Assembly: GCF_029783845.1 (NCBI RefSeq)
Contig: NZ_LWID01000001.1
Coordinates: 620,001 to 684,000, forward strand
Reading direction: 5' to 3'
DNA length: 64,000 nt
Source: Volucribacter amazonae
Lineage (GTDB): Bacteria; Pseudomonadota; Gammaproteobacteria; Enterobacterales; Pasteurellaceae
Every line of letters starts with the position of its first letter. Position 1 is the stretch's first letter. Both the position numbers and the translations under genes were made by a program. Below the pieces are notes generated by a model. It saw only the letters and a program-made list of their open reading frames with translations, searched no databases and was not told the DNA's origin. Shown in pieces: positions 17,192 to 26,745 of this stretch.

Positions 17192-17288
17192 AAAAAAAGC
17201 ACGCTATAAATCGTCCCACTTTAAAATAAGACAGCGTTGGCACGTCTTATCTTGTTTTAAATTGAAACGACTATAAAGGCGTGCTTTT
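17192..17288 (+). terminator. argS terminator split by an inserted element
   Basis: AAAAGCACGC at 17195-17204 and GCGTGCTTTT at 17279-17288 form a perfect ten-base stem. The whole 71-bp element occupies the loop. The element is itself palindromic, so the hairpin can still form. Confidence 0.8.
17205..17275 (-). mobile_element. Correia-like element, short form (71 bp)
   Basis: It begins TATAAATCGTCCCACTTTAAAAT and ends AAATTGAAACGACTATA, with the internal CAGCGTTGGCACG retained and the central palindrome deleted. It is inserted in the argS terminator loop. Confidence 0.85.
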
Positions 17289-17378
17289 AAATTAATTGGC
17301 AAAAATTTATCTCGCTCCTATTGAAATAACGGTATAATGCCCCATATTTTTTCAACACATAGCTAGTAAATAAAAATT

Positions 17379-18005
17379 ATGGGCAGAAAACGTTCCGCAA
17401 GTTCTAGCCGTTGGCTAAATGAACATTTTAAAGATCCTTTTGTACAAAAAGCACATAAGCAAAAATTACGCTCTCGAGCCTATTTTAAACTTGATGAGAT
17501 CCAGCAAACTGACCGCTTATTCAAGCCGGGTATGACCGTAGTGGATTTAGGGGCTGCACCCGGTGGTTGGTCGCAATATGTGGTTACTCAAATTGGCACA
17601 AAAGGAAGAGTTATCGCCTGTGATATTTTAGAAATGGATCCCATTGTTGGTGTGGATTTCTTACAAGGGGATTTTCGTGATGAAAATGTCCTAAATGCTC
17701 TACTAGAACGTGTTGGCGAAGAAAAAGTTGATGTGGTAATGTCGGATATGGCACCTAATTTTAGTGGTATGCCTGCGGTAGATATTCCTCGAGCAATGTA
17801 TCTGGTGGAACTGGCATTAGATATGTGTCGCCAAGTATTAGCCCCCAAAGGCAGTTTTGTGGTAAAAGTCTTTCAAGGGGAAGGTTTTGATCAATATTTG
17901 AAAGAAATCCGCTCTTTGTTTAGCAACGTAAAAGTGCGTAAACCAGAAGCCTCTCGTGGTCGTTCTCGAGAGGTATATATTGTGGCAACAGGTTATAAAT
18001 TATAG
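17379..18005 (+). CDS. rlmE: 23S rRNA 2'-O-ribose U2552 methyltransferase
   Basis: RlmE (RrmJ/FtsJ) methylates U2552 in the A-loop late in 50S assembly, using S-adenosylmethionine. The SAM motif DLGAAPGGWSQY (about residues 56-67), SDMAPNFSG and the K-D-K-E catalytic tetrad residues (Lys in FVVKVFQGEGF, Asp in MSDMAPN) are visible. The length of 208 is usual. It is 56 bases upstream of ftsH, the conserved rlmE-ftsH pair. Confidence 0.97.
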   Translation: MGRKRSASSSRWLNEHFKDPFVQKAHKQKLRSRAYFKLDEIQQTDRLFKPGMTVVDLGAAPGGWSQYVVTQIGTKGRVIACDILEMDPIVGVDFLQGDFRDENVLNALLERVGEEKVDVVMSDMAPNFSGMPAVDIPRAMYLVELALDMCRQVLAPKGSFVVKVFQGEGFDQYLKEIRSLFSNVKVRKPEASRGRSREVYIVATGYKL

Positions 18006-18061
18006 TAACCTATGTTTATACAACCATCTTGATTAACTAAAACCAATAAATGAGGTCAACC

Positions 18062-19975
18062 TTGAACGATATTGTAAAAAATTTAATTCTCTGGACCGTT
18101 GTGGCAGTGGTATTAATTACCGCATATCAGGGTTTTAACTCCAATGCTAATGGAGGGAACATTGATTATACAACCTTCGTTTCAGATGTGGGCAATAACC
18201 AAGTGAAAGAGGCTCGTTTTAACGATAATGAAATTTTTGTTACCAAAACAGACGGTAGCAAATATATGACGGTAATGCCTTTACTTGACGAAAATATTTT
18301 AAATGATCTTTTAAACAAAAAAGTCAAAGTAGAAGGTACGCCACCAGAAAGAAGAGGTTTATTATCACAAATCTTTATTTCTTGGTTTCCTATGCTGTTA
18401 TTAATTGGAGTTTGGTTATTTTTTATGCGTCAAATGCAAGGCGGTGGCGGTAAAGCCATGAGCTTTGGGAAAAGTCGTGCAAGAATGATGACCAAAGAGC
18501 AAATAAAAACCACTTTTGCCGATGTGGCAGGCTGTGATGAAGCCAAAGAAGAAGTGAGTGAAATTGTAGATTTCTTACGTGATCCAGGTAAATTCCAAAA
18601 ATTAGGCGGTAAAATTCCTAAAGGTATTTTAATGGTCGGCCCACCGGGAACAGGTAAAACCTTAATTGCTAAAGCCATTGCTGGCGAGGCAAAAGTTCCA
18701 TTTTTTACGATTTCTGGTTCTGACTTTGTGGAAATGTTTGTGGGTGTTGGTGCTTCTCGTGTGCGTGATATGTTTGAGCAAGCGAAGAAAAATGCTCCTT
18801 GTTTGATTTTTATTGATGAAATTGATGCGGTAGGTCGTCAACGTGGTGCTGGGCTTGGTGGCGGACATGATGAACGTGAACAAACCCTAAACCAAATGTT
18901 GGTGGAAATGGATGGTTTTGAAGGTAAAGAAGGCGTTATCGTTATTGCCGCCACTAACCGACCAGATGTATTAGATCCTGCATTAACACGTCCGGGACGT
19001 TTTGACCGTCAAGTGGTAGTGGGATTGCCTGATGTACGTGGACGTGAACAAATCTTGCGTGTACATATGCGTAAAGTGCCGATTGATCCTGCGGTTGATC
19101 CAATGGTGCTTGCACGTGGTACACCGGGTTATTCTGGTGCTGATTTAGCGAATTTAGTTAATGAAGCTGCCCTTTTTGCCGCTCGCACGAACAAAAAAGT
19201 GGTTTCCATGCTTGAATTTGAAAAAGCAAAAGACAAGATCAATATGGGACCTGAACGCCGTACAATGATGATGACAGAGCAACAAAAAGAATCTACGGCT
19301 TATCATGAAGCAGGTCATGCCATTGTAGGCTATCTTGTACCTGAACATGATCCTGTGCATAAAGTAACTATTATCCCTCGTGGACGTGCTTTAGGGGTAA
19401 CTTTCTTCTTACCTGAGGGCGATCAAGTGAGTATGAGCCAAAAACAATTAGAAAGTAAACTTTCTACCCTCTATGCGGGACGTTTATCCGAAGAATTGAT
19501 TTATGGCGAAGAAAATATTTCTACTGGAGCATCTAACGATATAAAAGTTGCCACCAATATTGCTCGCAATATGGTTACTCAATGGGGTTTTTCCGACAAA
19601 TTAGGACCTATTCTTTATTCAGAAGATGAAGGCGAAGTGTTCCTTGGGCGTTCAATGGCAAAAGCCAAACATATGTCTGATGAAACTGCCCATACCATTG
19701 ATGAAGAAGTGCGCAAAATTGTTACCAGAAATTATGAGCGTGCAAGACAGCTATTAGTGGATAATATGGACATATTGCATGCGATGAAAGATGCGTTGAT
19801 GAAATATGAAACCATTGAAGAGGAACAAATTGAACAGTTAATGAACCGTCAAGCGGTTACCCCACCGCCGGGTTGGGAAGAGCCAAAAACACAAAATCAA
19901 GCTGAAAATTCTGAAAATGCTAAGGCAAATAGCACAGAGACTGAAGCTGAAAACAACAATGATAATCATCAATAA
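18062..19975 (+). CDS. ftsH: ATP-dependent zinc metalloprotease FtsH
   Basis: This membrane-anchored AAA+ protease degrades short-lived and misassembled proteins such as LpxC. Two membrane helices (near the start and around residue 115) flank a periplasmic domain. The AAA module has GPPGTGKT, FIDEIDAVG and the second region of homology. The zinc site HEAGH is at about residue 419. The start is ambiguous: ATG at 18050 lacks a ribosome site, whereas TTG at 18062 is preceded by GAGGT, so TTG is preferred (637 residues). The charged tail is low complexity. Confidence 0.95.
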   Translation: MNDIVKNLILWTVVAVVLITAYQGFNSNANGGNIDYTTFVSDVGNNQVKEARFNDNEIFVTKTDGSKYMTVMPLLDENILNDLLNKKVKVEGTPPERRGLLSQIFISWFPMLLLIGVWLFFMRQMQGGGGKAMSFGKSRARMMTKEQIKTTFADVAGCDEAKEEVSEIVDFLRDPGKFQKLGGKIPKGILMVGPPGTGKTLIAKAIAGEAKVPFFTISGSDFVEMFVGVGASRVRDMFEQAKKNAPCLIFIDEIDAVGRQRGAGLGGGHDEREQTLNQMLVEMDGFEGKEGVIVIAATNRPDVLDPALTRPGRFDRQVVVGLPDVRGREQILRVHMRKVPIDPAVDPMVLARGTPGYSGADLANLVNEAALFAARTNKKVVSMLEFEKAKDKINMGPERRTMMMTEQQKESTAYHEAGHAIVGYLVPEHDPVHKVTIIPRGRALGVTFFLPEGDQVSMSQKQLESKLSTLYAGRLSEELIYGEENISTGASNDIKVATNIARNMVTQWGFSDKLGPILYSEDEGEVFLGRSMAKAKHMSDETAHTIDEEVRKIVTRNYERARQLLVDNMDILHAMKDALMKYETIEEEQIEQLMNRQAVTPPPGWEEPKTQNQAENSENAKANSTETEAENNNDNHQ

Positions 19976-19984
19976 AGCCTAAAC

Positions 19985-20119
19985 AAAAAAGCCTTTTAGA
20001 TTATAGTCGTTTCAATTTAAAATGAGACAAGGCGGTATGCCGAAGACAGTACAAGTAGTACGGCGAGGCGTACCAACGCTGTATCATTTTAAAGTGGGAC
20101 GACTATAAAAGGCTTTTTT
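19985..20119 (+). terminator. ftsH terminator split by an inserted element
   Basis: AAAAAGCCTTTTA at 19986-19998 pairs with TAAAAGGCTTTTT at 20106-20118. The 106-bp Correia-like element fills the loop. The T-run is retained after the right arm. Confidence 0.82.
20002..20107 (+). mobile_element. Correia-like element, full length (106 bp)
   Basis: This is one of the best-preserved copies. Its ends are TATAGTCGTTTCAATTTAAA and TTTAAAGTGGGACGACTATA. The centre holds GCCGAAGACAGTACAAG, TAGTACGGCGAGGCG and AACGCTGTAT. GTAC-centred and GGCG/CGCC segments make it strongly palindromic. Confidence 0.9.
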
Positions 20120-20175
20120 ATTTCCCTATGCTCTTGTAGTATAATCGCCCCATTAAATCAGATAACGCAACAATT

Positions 20176-21006
20176 ATGATACTACAAGCAAGAGAAAAAA
20201 CCTTAGATCTCGCTACCCCCAAAATTATGGGCATACTCAATTTTACCCCTGATTCATTTTCGGACAGCGGGCAATTTTTTCAGCTTGATAAAGCCCTTTA
20301 TCACGCCGAAAAAATGCTCAACGCTGGGGCAAGTATTATTGATATTGGTGGAGAATCAACACGCCCAATGGCTGAAGAAGTTAGCTTAGAACAAGAGCTT
20401 GAGCGTGTTATTCCTTTGGTTGAAGCTATTCATCAGCGTTTTGATTGTTGGATCTCGGTGGATAGTTCAAAAGCGGAAGTGATACGACAAGCTTCCGAAG
20501 TAGGTATGGATATGATCAATGATATTCGTGCCTTAAGCGAACCCAATGCGCTACACACAGCCGCTCAACTAAACTTACCCGTTTGCATTATGCATATGCA
20601 AGGACAACCTCGCACCATGCAAACCGCTCCACAATATAATGATGTGGTCAAAGAAGTGCGGTCATTTTTACAACAAAAAATTGAACAATGTTGCCAAGCA
20701 GGCATTGCTCCTCAACATATCCTGATTGATCCGGGTTTTGGTTTTGGTAAAAGTGTACAACATAATTACCAATTATTAGCCCATTTAACAGAATTTTCCG
20801 CCTTAGGCTTTCCTGTTTTAGCGGGGTTATCACGCAAATCCATGCTAGGAGCAATATTAGATAAGCCCGTTGAGCAACGGATTATCGCTAGTGTCGCTGG
20901 AGCATTAATTGCCGCCCAAAATGGGGCAAAAATTCTGCGAGTACATGATGTAGCAGAAACCGCTGATGCCTTAAAAATTTGGCAAGCAACTCAAGATTAT
21001 CAATAG
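20176..21006 (+). CDS. folP: dihydropteroate synthase
   Basis: FolP condenses 4-aminobenzoate with 6-hydroxymethyl-dihydropterin diphosphate in folate synthesis and is the sulfonamide target. The family motifs MGILNFTPDSFSDSG, DIGGESTRPM, DPGFGFGKS and GLSRKSMLG are all present in 276 residues. glmM follows 23 bases later in the same operon, as in E. coli. I see no substitution that would by itself suggest sulfonamide resistance, but this was not compared with a reference. Confidence 0.97.
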   Translation: MILQAREKTLDLATPKIMGILNFTPDSFSDSGQFFQLDKALYHAEKMLNAGASIIDIGGESTRPMAEEVSLEQELERVIPLVEAIHQRFDCWISVDSSKAEVIRQASEVGMDMINDIRALSEPNALHTAAQLNLPVCIMHMQGQPRTMQTAPQYNDVVKEVRSFLQQKIEQCCQAGIAPQHILIDPGFGFGKSVQHNYQLLAHLTEFSALGFPVLAGLSRKSMLGAILDKPVEQRIIASVAGALIAAQNGAKILRVHDVAETADALKIWQATQDYQ

Positions 21007-21029
21007 TCTAATTTTTATAAGGAAAAATA

Positions 21030-22367
21030 ATGAAAGAACGTAAATATTTTGGTACTGACGGTATTCGTGGCAAGGTGGGCAACGCCCCAATAACTCCTGA
21101 TTTTGTCCTAAAATTAGGCTGGGCGGCTGGTAAAGTATTGGCAACCCAAGGTTCAGGTCAGGTATTAATCGGCAAAGATACCCGTATTTCTGGCTATATG
21201 TTGGAATCTGCCCTAGAAGCAGGCTTAGCTGCTGCTGGCTTATCCGCTGCTTTTGTCGGTCCAATGCCAACCCCTGCCATTGCTTATCTTACTCGCACTT
21301 TTCGAGCAGAAGCTGGCATTGTGATTTCCGCCTCACATAACCCTTATTATGATAATGGTATCAAGTTTTTTTCTACCCAAGGCACTAAATTACCTGATGA
21401 ATTAGAATCTGCCATTGAGGCAATGTTAGAACAGCCTATGGACTGTGTGGACTCCGCTCAATTAGGGCGAGCAAGCCGAATTAATGATGCGGCAGGACGC
21501 TATATTGAGTTTTGCAAAAGCACTTTCCCTGCTCACCTCAGTTTAGAGGGCTATAAAATTGTGGTAGATTGTGCCAATGGGGCGACTTACCATATTGCCC
21601 CCAATGTGATGCGAGAACTTGGAGCAGAAGTCATTGAATTAGGCACAGCACCTAATGGTATGAATATTAATGAGAAATGTGGCGCAACGGATATTCAGGC
21701 ATTACAACAAAAAGTCCTTGAATGTAAAGCTGATGTGGGTGTTGCTTATGACGGCGATGGCGATCGCATTATTATGGTAGATCATAAAGGTAACAAAGTA
21801 GATGGCGACCAAATTTTATTTATTATTGCTCGTGAAACCTTGCGAGCTGGCAAATTACAAGGTGGCGTAGTAGGAACATTAATGAGTAATATGCGTTTAG
21901 AACTCGCCCTAAAAGAACTTGCTATACCTTTTATTCGTGCCAAAGTGGGCGATCGCTATGTATTAGAAAAAATGCAAGAACAAGGTTGGGGACTTGGTGG
22001 CGAAAATTCTGGGCATATTATCATTGCTGATAAAAATACCACAGGCGATGGTATCATTGCTTCCCTTGCGGTATTGCAAGCGATGGTAGAACAAAAGTTA
22101 TCCTTACACGAACTGACCCAAGCTATTCAATTATTTCCGCAAGTGCTAATCAATGTGCGTTTTAATGGCGAGCATAACCCGTTGGAACAGGAACAAGTCA
22201 AACAGATCAGCCAACAAATGGAACAACGCTTAGCCAATACAGGACGTATTTTACTACGCAAATCAGGTACTGAGCCTTTAATTCGTGTGATGGTAGAATG
22301 TGAAAATGCCGATTTAGCACAAGACTGTGCCGAACAAATCGCCCAAGCGGTTAAAGCCTGTTGCTAA
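21030..22367 (+). CDS. glmM: phosphoglucosamine mutase
   Basis: GlmM converts glucosamine-6-phosphate to glucosamine-1-phosphate for peptidoglycan and LPS precursors. The phosphorylated active-site serine is Ser102 in SASHNP, the same number as in E. coli. The magnesium loop is DGDGDR and the phosphate-binding loop is RKSGTEPLIRVM. The length of 445 is usual. It is the second gene of the folP operon, ended by a paired uptake-signal terminator. Confidence 0.97.
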   Translation: MKERKYFGTDGIRGKVGNAPITPDFVLKLGWAAGKVLATQGSGQVLIGKDTRISGYMLESALEAGLAAAGLSAAFVGPMPTPAIAYLTRTFRAEAGIVISASHNPYYDNGIKFFSTQGTKLPDELESAIEAMLEQPMDCVDSAQLGRASRINDAAGRYIEFCKSTFPAHLSLEGYKIVVDCANGATYHIAPNVMRELGAEVIELGTAPNGMNINEKCGATDIQALQQKVLECKADVGVAYDGDGDRIIMVDHKGNKVDGDQILFIIARETLRAGKLQGGVVGTLMSNMRLELALKELAIPFIRAKVGDRYVLEKMQEQGWGLGGENSGHIIIADKNTTGDGIIASLAVLQAMVEQKLSLHELTQAIQLFPQVLINVRFNGEHNPLEQEQVKQISQQMEQRLANTGRILLRKSGTEPLIRVMVECENADLAQDCAEQIAQAVKACC

Positions 22368-22378
22368 TGAATTCAACA

Positions 22379-22431
22379 TAAAAAGTGCGGTGCAAAATAA
22401 AAAAATTTTTTGATTTAACACCGCACTTTAT
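22379..22431. terminator. terminator made of paired uptake signals after glmM
   Basis: TAAAAAGTGCGGTG at the left pairs with CACCGCACTTTA at the right across a 26-base AT-rich loop. Both arms hold the uptake signal. Such inverted pairs are the usual Pasteurellaceae terminator type. Beyond it, the 310-base gap (22368-22677) holds one Correia-like element and no gene. Confidence 0.75.
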
Positions 22432-22548
22432 TAGTGCCTCTCCGCCATTTTCGGCGAAATATCATAAAAAAATATCTCAATGTGAACATTTTACTTATTT
22501 TTTTGTCTTATATATTGCGAATTTAATCATGGCGTCTTTGCCATATTC

Positions 22549-22654
22549 TATAGTCGTTCCACTTTAAAATGATACAGTGTTGGTACGCCTCGCCGTACTA
22601 CTTGTACTGTCTTCGGCGTACCGCCTTGTCTCATTTTAAATTTAAACGACTATA
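22549..22654 (-). mobile_element. Correia-like element, full length (106 bp)
   Basis: Inverted relative to the copy at 20002 and nearly identical to it. The left end is TATAGTCGTTCCACTTTAAA and the right end TTTAAATTTAAACGACTATA, with GGTACGCCTCGCCGTACTAC and TTGTACTGTCTTCGGCGTAC inside. It ends 23 bases before degQ, so it lies in the promoter/leader region of that gene. Confidence 0.9.
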
Positions 22655-22677
22655 TTTTAATCATTTAGGAAAAAAAT

Positions 22678-24054
22678 ATGAAAAAAACACATTTAGTATT
22701 AAGTAGTATTGCATTAGGACTTAGCGTTATCGCAACCCCAATTATCGGTCAAGCTAGTATTCCTGTTCCTGTGTTAGGACAATTAGGGCAAACAACCCCA
22801 ACCCTTGCCCCTATGCTAGAACAAGTGTTACCTGCGGTAGTTTCCATTTCCGTTGAAGGGCAACAAAAATCAGATGCTCGCAGTAATATCCCAGAAGAAT
22901 TTCGTTTTTTCTTTGGTGATCAATTTGGCGACCGCTCTCCACGCCAATTTAAAGGCTTAGGTTCAGGCGTAATCATTGATGCGGACAAAGGTTATATTAT
23001 TACCAATAACCATGTGATTGATGGTGCGGATAAAATTACCGTAAAACTACAAGACGGACGTGAATTCAAAGCCAAAGTCATAGGTACTGACAATATGTCT
23101 GATGTGGCATTGATCCAAGTGGAAAATCCAAGCAATCTTACCGCAATAAAATTTGCCGATTCCGATCAGCTTAAAGTGGGCGATTTTACTGTTGCTATCG
23201 GTAACCCATTCGGTTTAGGGCAAACTGTAACCTCAGGGATTGTTTCCGCCTTAGGACGTTCAACCGGAATGGATTCTTCAGCCTATGAAAACTATATTCA
23301 AACGGACGCCGCAGTAAATCGTGGTAACTCAGGTGGTCCACTAATCAATTTAAAAGGGGAATTAATCGGTATTAATACTGCTATTATCTCGCCAAGTGGC
23401 GGCAATGCGGGCATTGCTTTTGCCATTCCAAGTAATATGGCGAACAGTTTAGTACAACAAATTATTGAGTTTGGTGAAGTACGCCGTGGTATGCTTGGTA
23501 TTAAAGGTGGCGAACTTAATGCCGATTTAGCAGAAGCCTTTAATGTTACCGCTAAACAAGGCGCATTTGTCAGCGAAGTCATGAGTGGTTCTGCTGCCGA
23601 TAAAGCTGGCATCAAAGCAGGCGATGTCATTATTGGCTTTAATGGGCAACGTATCGGTAGTTTTGCAGAATTAAGAGCCAAAGTGGCAACCTCTGGAGCA
23701 GGTAAAGAAATTCGCTTAACTTACCTACGTGATGGCAAAGAAAACGAAGTAAAAGTCGTTCTACAATCTGATGACCAAAATCAAGCCTCTGCCACCAGCA
23801 TTATTCCTGCCTTAGAAGGTGCAGAATTAAGCAACTATAATAGTAAAGGCATTAAAGGGGTGGAAATTAGCAAAGTCGCTAGTGGCTCAATGGCTGAACG
23901 TCGTGGCTTACGGGCAGGCGATGTGATTGTAGGAATTAACCGTAATCCAGTGGAGAATATCGGACAATTCCGCAAAATCCTTGATAGCAAACCTTCTGCT
24001 ATTGCTTTAAATATCTTGCGTGACGGTGCTAACTTTTATTTATTAGTACAATAA
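22678..24054 (+). CDS. degQ: periplasmic serine endoprotease DegQ/HtrA
   Basis: This 458-residue quality-control protease has a signal peptide (about residues 1-26) and a trypsin-like domain. The catalytic triad is His112 (TNNHV), Asp142 (SDVAL) and Ser218 (GNSGGP). Two PDZ domains follow (about 265-350 and 375-455). The length and a moderate Q-linker favour DegQ over DegP. It is monocistronic, with a Correia-like element just upstream and a hairpin terminator downstream. Confidence 0.93.
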   Translation: MKKTHLVLSSIALGLSVIATPIIGQASIPVPVLGQLGQTTPTLAPMLEQVLPAVVSISVEGQQKSDARSNIPEEFRFFFGDQFGDRSPRQFKGLGSGVIIDADKGYIITNNHVIDGADKITVKLQDGREFKAKVIGTDNMSDVALIQVENPSNLTAIKFADSDQLKVGDFTVAIGNPFGLGQTVTSGIVSALGRSTGMDSSAYENYIQTDAAVNRGNSGGPLINLKGELIGINTAIISPSGGNAGIAFAIPSNMANSLVQQIIEFGEVRRGMLGIKGGELNADLAEAFNVTAKQGAFVSEVMSGSAADKAGIKAGDVIIGFNGQRIGSFAELRAKVATSGAGKEIRLTYLRDGKENEVKVVLQSDDQNQASATSIIPALEGAELSNYNSKGIKGVEISKVASGSMAERRGLRAGDVIVGINRNPVENIGQFRKILDSKPSAIALNILRDGANFYLLVQ

Positions 24055-24062
24055 TCTCTAAC

Positions 24063-24112
24063 ACCGCTCAAGGGCATTTGCCTAGCTTGAGCGGTTAATC
24101 TCTTTATTCTTT
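24063..24112 (+). terminator. degQ terminator
   Basis: A perfect ten-base stem ACCGCTCAAG/CTTGAGCGGT (24063-24095) is followed by a T-rich stretch. Confidence 0.7.
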
Positions 24113-24119
24113 TCTTTAA

Positions 24120-24231
24120 TATAATCGTTTCAATTTAAAATAAAACTTGAGGGTACAGCAAAGATAGTGCAAAAAGAAAGAATACAGCAAAGCGTACCAA
24201 CAGCGTATTATTTCACATTGAAACGACTATA
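24120..24231 (+). mobile_element. Correia-like element, diverged (112 bp)
   Basis: The ends TATAATCGTTTCAATTTAAA and TTGAAACGACTATA are clear. The interior keeps GTACAGCAAAGATAGTGC and GCGTACCAACAGCGTAT but has drifted and gained a few bases. It lies between degQ and nrdA. The rest of that 334-base gap (24232-24388) would hold the nrdA promoter, which I cannot pinpoint. Confidence 0.75.
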
Positions 24232-24388
24232 AAAATATTAACCCTCAGAATAAGTTAGTTAAAGTCAATAATTGACCACTAAATTTTATACTTGAATTTT
24301 TCCCTACAACCCATTATCTTGTTGTTCCAATTTCTTTTAACCACTATATCTCGTATTTTCTTATCAAATATAAAAAGGTCAAATAACA

Positions 24389-26662
24389 ATGAATAAGGCA
24401 TTAATGGTTACCAAACGTGATGGGCGACTTGAACCAATCAACTTGGATAAAATCCATCGAGTTATTACTTGGGCTGCAGAAGGCTTAGACAATGTTTCCG
24501 TTTCACAAGTAGAATTACGTTCCCATATCCAATTTTATGAAGGTATTCGCACCTCAGATATCCACGAAACCATTATTAAAGCTGCCGCAGATTTAATCAG
24601 TAAAGAAACGCCAGATTATCAATATTTAGCTGCCCGTTTAGCCATTTTTCATTTACGCAAAAAAGCCTATGGGCAATTTGAGCCTCCACGTTTATATGAA
24701 CATGTAAAAAAATTAGTTCGTTTAGGCAAATATGATCAAGCCCTCTTAACCGATTATAGCCGAGAAGAATGGGACGAAATGGATAGCTATCTTGATCATT
24801 GGCGTGATATGACCTTTTCCTATGCCGCAGTTAAGCAACTAGAAGGTAAATATTTAGTACAAAATCGCGTAACAGGCGAAATTTATGAGTCCGCCCAGTT
24901 TTTATATTTGTTAGTTGCGGCTTGTTTATTCTCACAATATCCAAAAGAAAAACGGTTAGACTATGTTCGCCGTTTTTATGATGCTACTTCCACCTTTAAA
25001 ATTTCCTTGCCAACCCCAATTATGGCGGGAGTACGCACCCCAACTCGTCAATTTAGCTCTTGTGTGCTTATTGAATGTGATGATAGTTTGGATTCCATCA
25101 ATGCCACTGCCGCCTCGATTGTCAAATATGTATCACAACGTGCTGGCATTGGAATAAATGCAGGGGCAATTCGTGCCTTAGGTAGCCCAATTCGTGATGG
25201 CGAGGCATTTCATACAGGTTGTATCCCTTTTTATAAACATTTTCAAACCGCGGTAAAATCCTGTTCACAAGGTGGTGTACGAGGTGGTGCGGCAACAGTT
25301 TATTTCCCTATTTGGCATCTTGAAGCAGAAAGTTTAATGGTGTTAAAAAACAATCGTGGGGTAGAAGAAAACCGAGTTCGTCATATGGATTATGGGGTAC
25401 AACTTAATAAGATGATGTACCAACGCTTAATCAAAGGGGACGATATTACGCTATTTAGTCCCTCTGACGTACCGGGCTTATATGAAGCCTTTTTTGCTGA
25501 TCAAGCAAAATTTGAGCAACTTTATCAGCAATATGAACAAGATCCACATATTCGTAAACGCCAAGTCAAAGCGGTGGAATTATTTTCTTTATTGATGCAA
25601 GAACGTGCTTCTACGGGCAGAATCTATATTCAAAACGTGGATCATTGTAATACACACTCCCCTTTTGATCCTGCGATTGCGCCAATACGTCAATCCAATT
25701 TATGCCTAGAAATCGCCTTACCTACCAAGCCACTCAACCATATCCATGATGAAAATGGCGAAATTGCACTATGTACATTATCCGCCTTTAATCTAGGCAA
25801 AATAGAACAATTATCCGAATTGGAAGAACTAGCAGATTTAGCGGTGCGAGCCTTAGATGCCCTACTAGACTATCAAGATTATCCGATTATTGCCGCCAAA
25901 AAAGGCGCAATGGGACGGCGCTCATTAGGCATTGGTGTTATCAATTACGCTTATTATCTAGCCAAAAACGGCGTGCGTTATTCTGACGGCTCAGCCAACG
26001 ATCTGACACACCGAACCTTTGAAGCAATCCAATATTATTTGCTCAAAGCCTCAATGAACTTAGCTAAAGAATTAGGTCCTTGCCAATACTTTCAGCAAAC
26101 CACCTATGCAAAAGGTATTCTCCCTATTGATACTTATAAAAAAGATATTGATAACCTTAGCCAAGAACCGCTCCACTTGGATTGGGAAACCTTACGCCAA
26201 CAGATCCAAACCTTTGGACTACGCAACTCTACCCTAACCGCCCTTATGCCATCGGAAACTTCATCGCAAATATCCAATGCCACCAACGGCATTGAGCCAC
26301 CACGAGGACATATCAGCATTAAAGCCTCCAAAGACGGTATCCTTAAACAGGTTGTGCCAGACTACGAACGATTAGGCGATCATTATGAATTATTATGGGA
26401 TTTACCTAATAACGATGGCTATCTCCATTTGGTTGGCATTATGCAAAAATTTGTGGATCAAGCCATTTCCGCCAATACCAATTATGATCCTAAACGTTTT
26501 GATGGCGACAAAGTCCCAATGAAACGCTTATTAAGCGATTTATTAACTGCCTATAAATATGGCTTAAAAACCCTCTATTATCAAAACACCAGAGATGGTG
26601 CTGATGATGAACAACAAGATCTTGCTGATGACAGTTGTGCTGGTGGTGCTTGTAAAATCTAA
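24389..26662 (+). CDS. nrdA: class Ia ribonucleotide reductase alpha subunit
   Basis: NrdA reduces ribonucleoside diphosphates to deoxy forms using a radical from NrdB. The catalytic cysteines Cys225, Cys439 and Cys462 fall at the E. coli numbers. The C-terminal redox pair is in SCAGGACKI. An N-terminal ATP cone (about residues 5-95, MVTKRDGRLEPINLDKIHRV) gives allosteric activity control. The length is 757. nrdB usually follows directly but is not in the window; the next gene is the secretion island. Confidence 0.96.
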   Translation: MNKALMVTKRDGRLEPINLDKIHRVITWAAEGLDNVSVSQVELRSHIQFYEGIRTSDIHETIIKAAADLISKETPDYQYLAARLAIFHLRKKAYGQFEPPRLYEHVKKLVRLGKYDQALLTDYSREEWDEMDSYLDHWRDMTFSYAAVKQLEGKYLVQNRVTGEIYESAQFLYLLVAACLFSQYPKEKRLDYVRRFYDATSTFKISLPTPIMAGVRTPTRQFSSCVLIECDDSLDSINATAASIVKYVSQRAGIGINAGAIRALGSPIRDGEAFHTGCIPFYKHFQTAVKSCSQGGVRGGAATVYFPIWHLEAESLMVLKNNRGVEENRVRHMDYGVQLNKMMYQRLIKGDDITLFSPSDVPGLYEAFFADQAKFEQLYQQYEQDPHIRKRQVKAVELFSLLMQERASTGRIYIQNVDHCNTHSPFDPAIAPIRQSNLCLEIALPTKPLNHIHDENGEIALCTLSAFNLGKIEQLSELEELADLAVRALDALLDYQDYPIIAAKKGAMGRRSLGIGVINYAYYLAKNGVRYSDGSANDLTHRTFEAIQYYLLKASMNLAKELGPCQYFQQTTYAKGILPIDTYKKDIDNLSQEPLHLDWETLRQQIQTFGLRNSTLTALMPSETSSQISNATNGIEPPRGHISIKASKDGILKQVVPDYERLGDHYELLWDLPNNDGYLHLVGIMQKFVDQAISANTNYDPKRFDGDKVPMKRLLSDLLTAYKYGLKTLYYQNTRDGADDEQQDLADDSCAGGACKI

Positions 26663-26676
26663 AGTAATTTATCTCT

Positions 26677-26717
26677 AAAAAGTACGGTCAAAATTTTTGT
26701 ATTTTTGACCGCACTTT
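26677..26717. terminator. uptake-signal hairpin terminator after nrdA
   Basis: AAAAAGTACGGTCAAAA pairs with TTTTTGACCGCACTTT around a short AT-rich loop. The left arm has a one-base-mutated uptake signal (A for G at position 5). Confidence 0.75.
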
Positions 26718-26745
26718 GATAATCCCAATTATGTTTAGCATAAAA

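Noticed and set aside
22385..22567. 60-codon plus-strand frame between glmM and degQ
   Set aside because: It is made of the uptake-signal terminator and the start of a Correia-like element.
24232..24388. Possible NrdR boxes upstream of nrdA (CCACTATATCTCGT and CCACTAAATTTTATAC)
   Set aside because: The match to the 16-base palindrome is too poor, and the spacing of about 66 bases is not typical.
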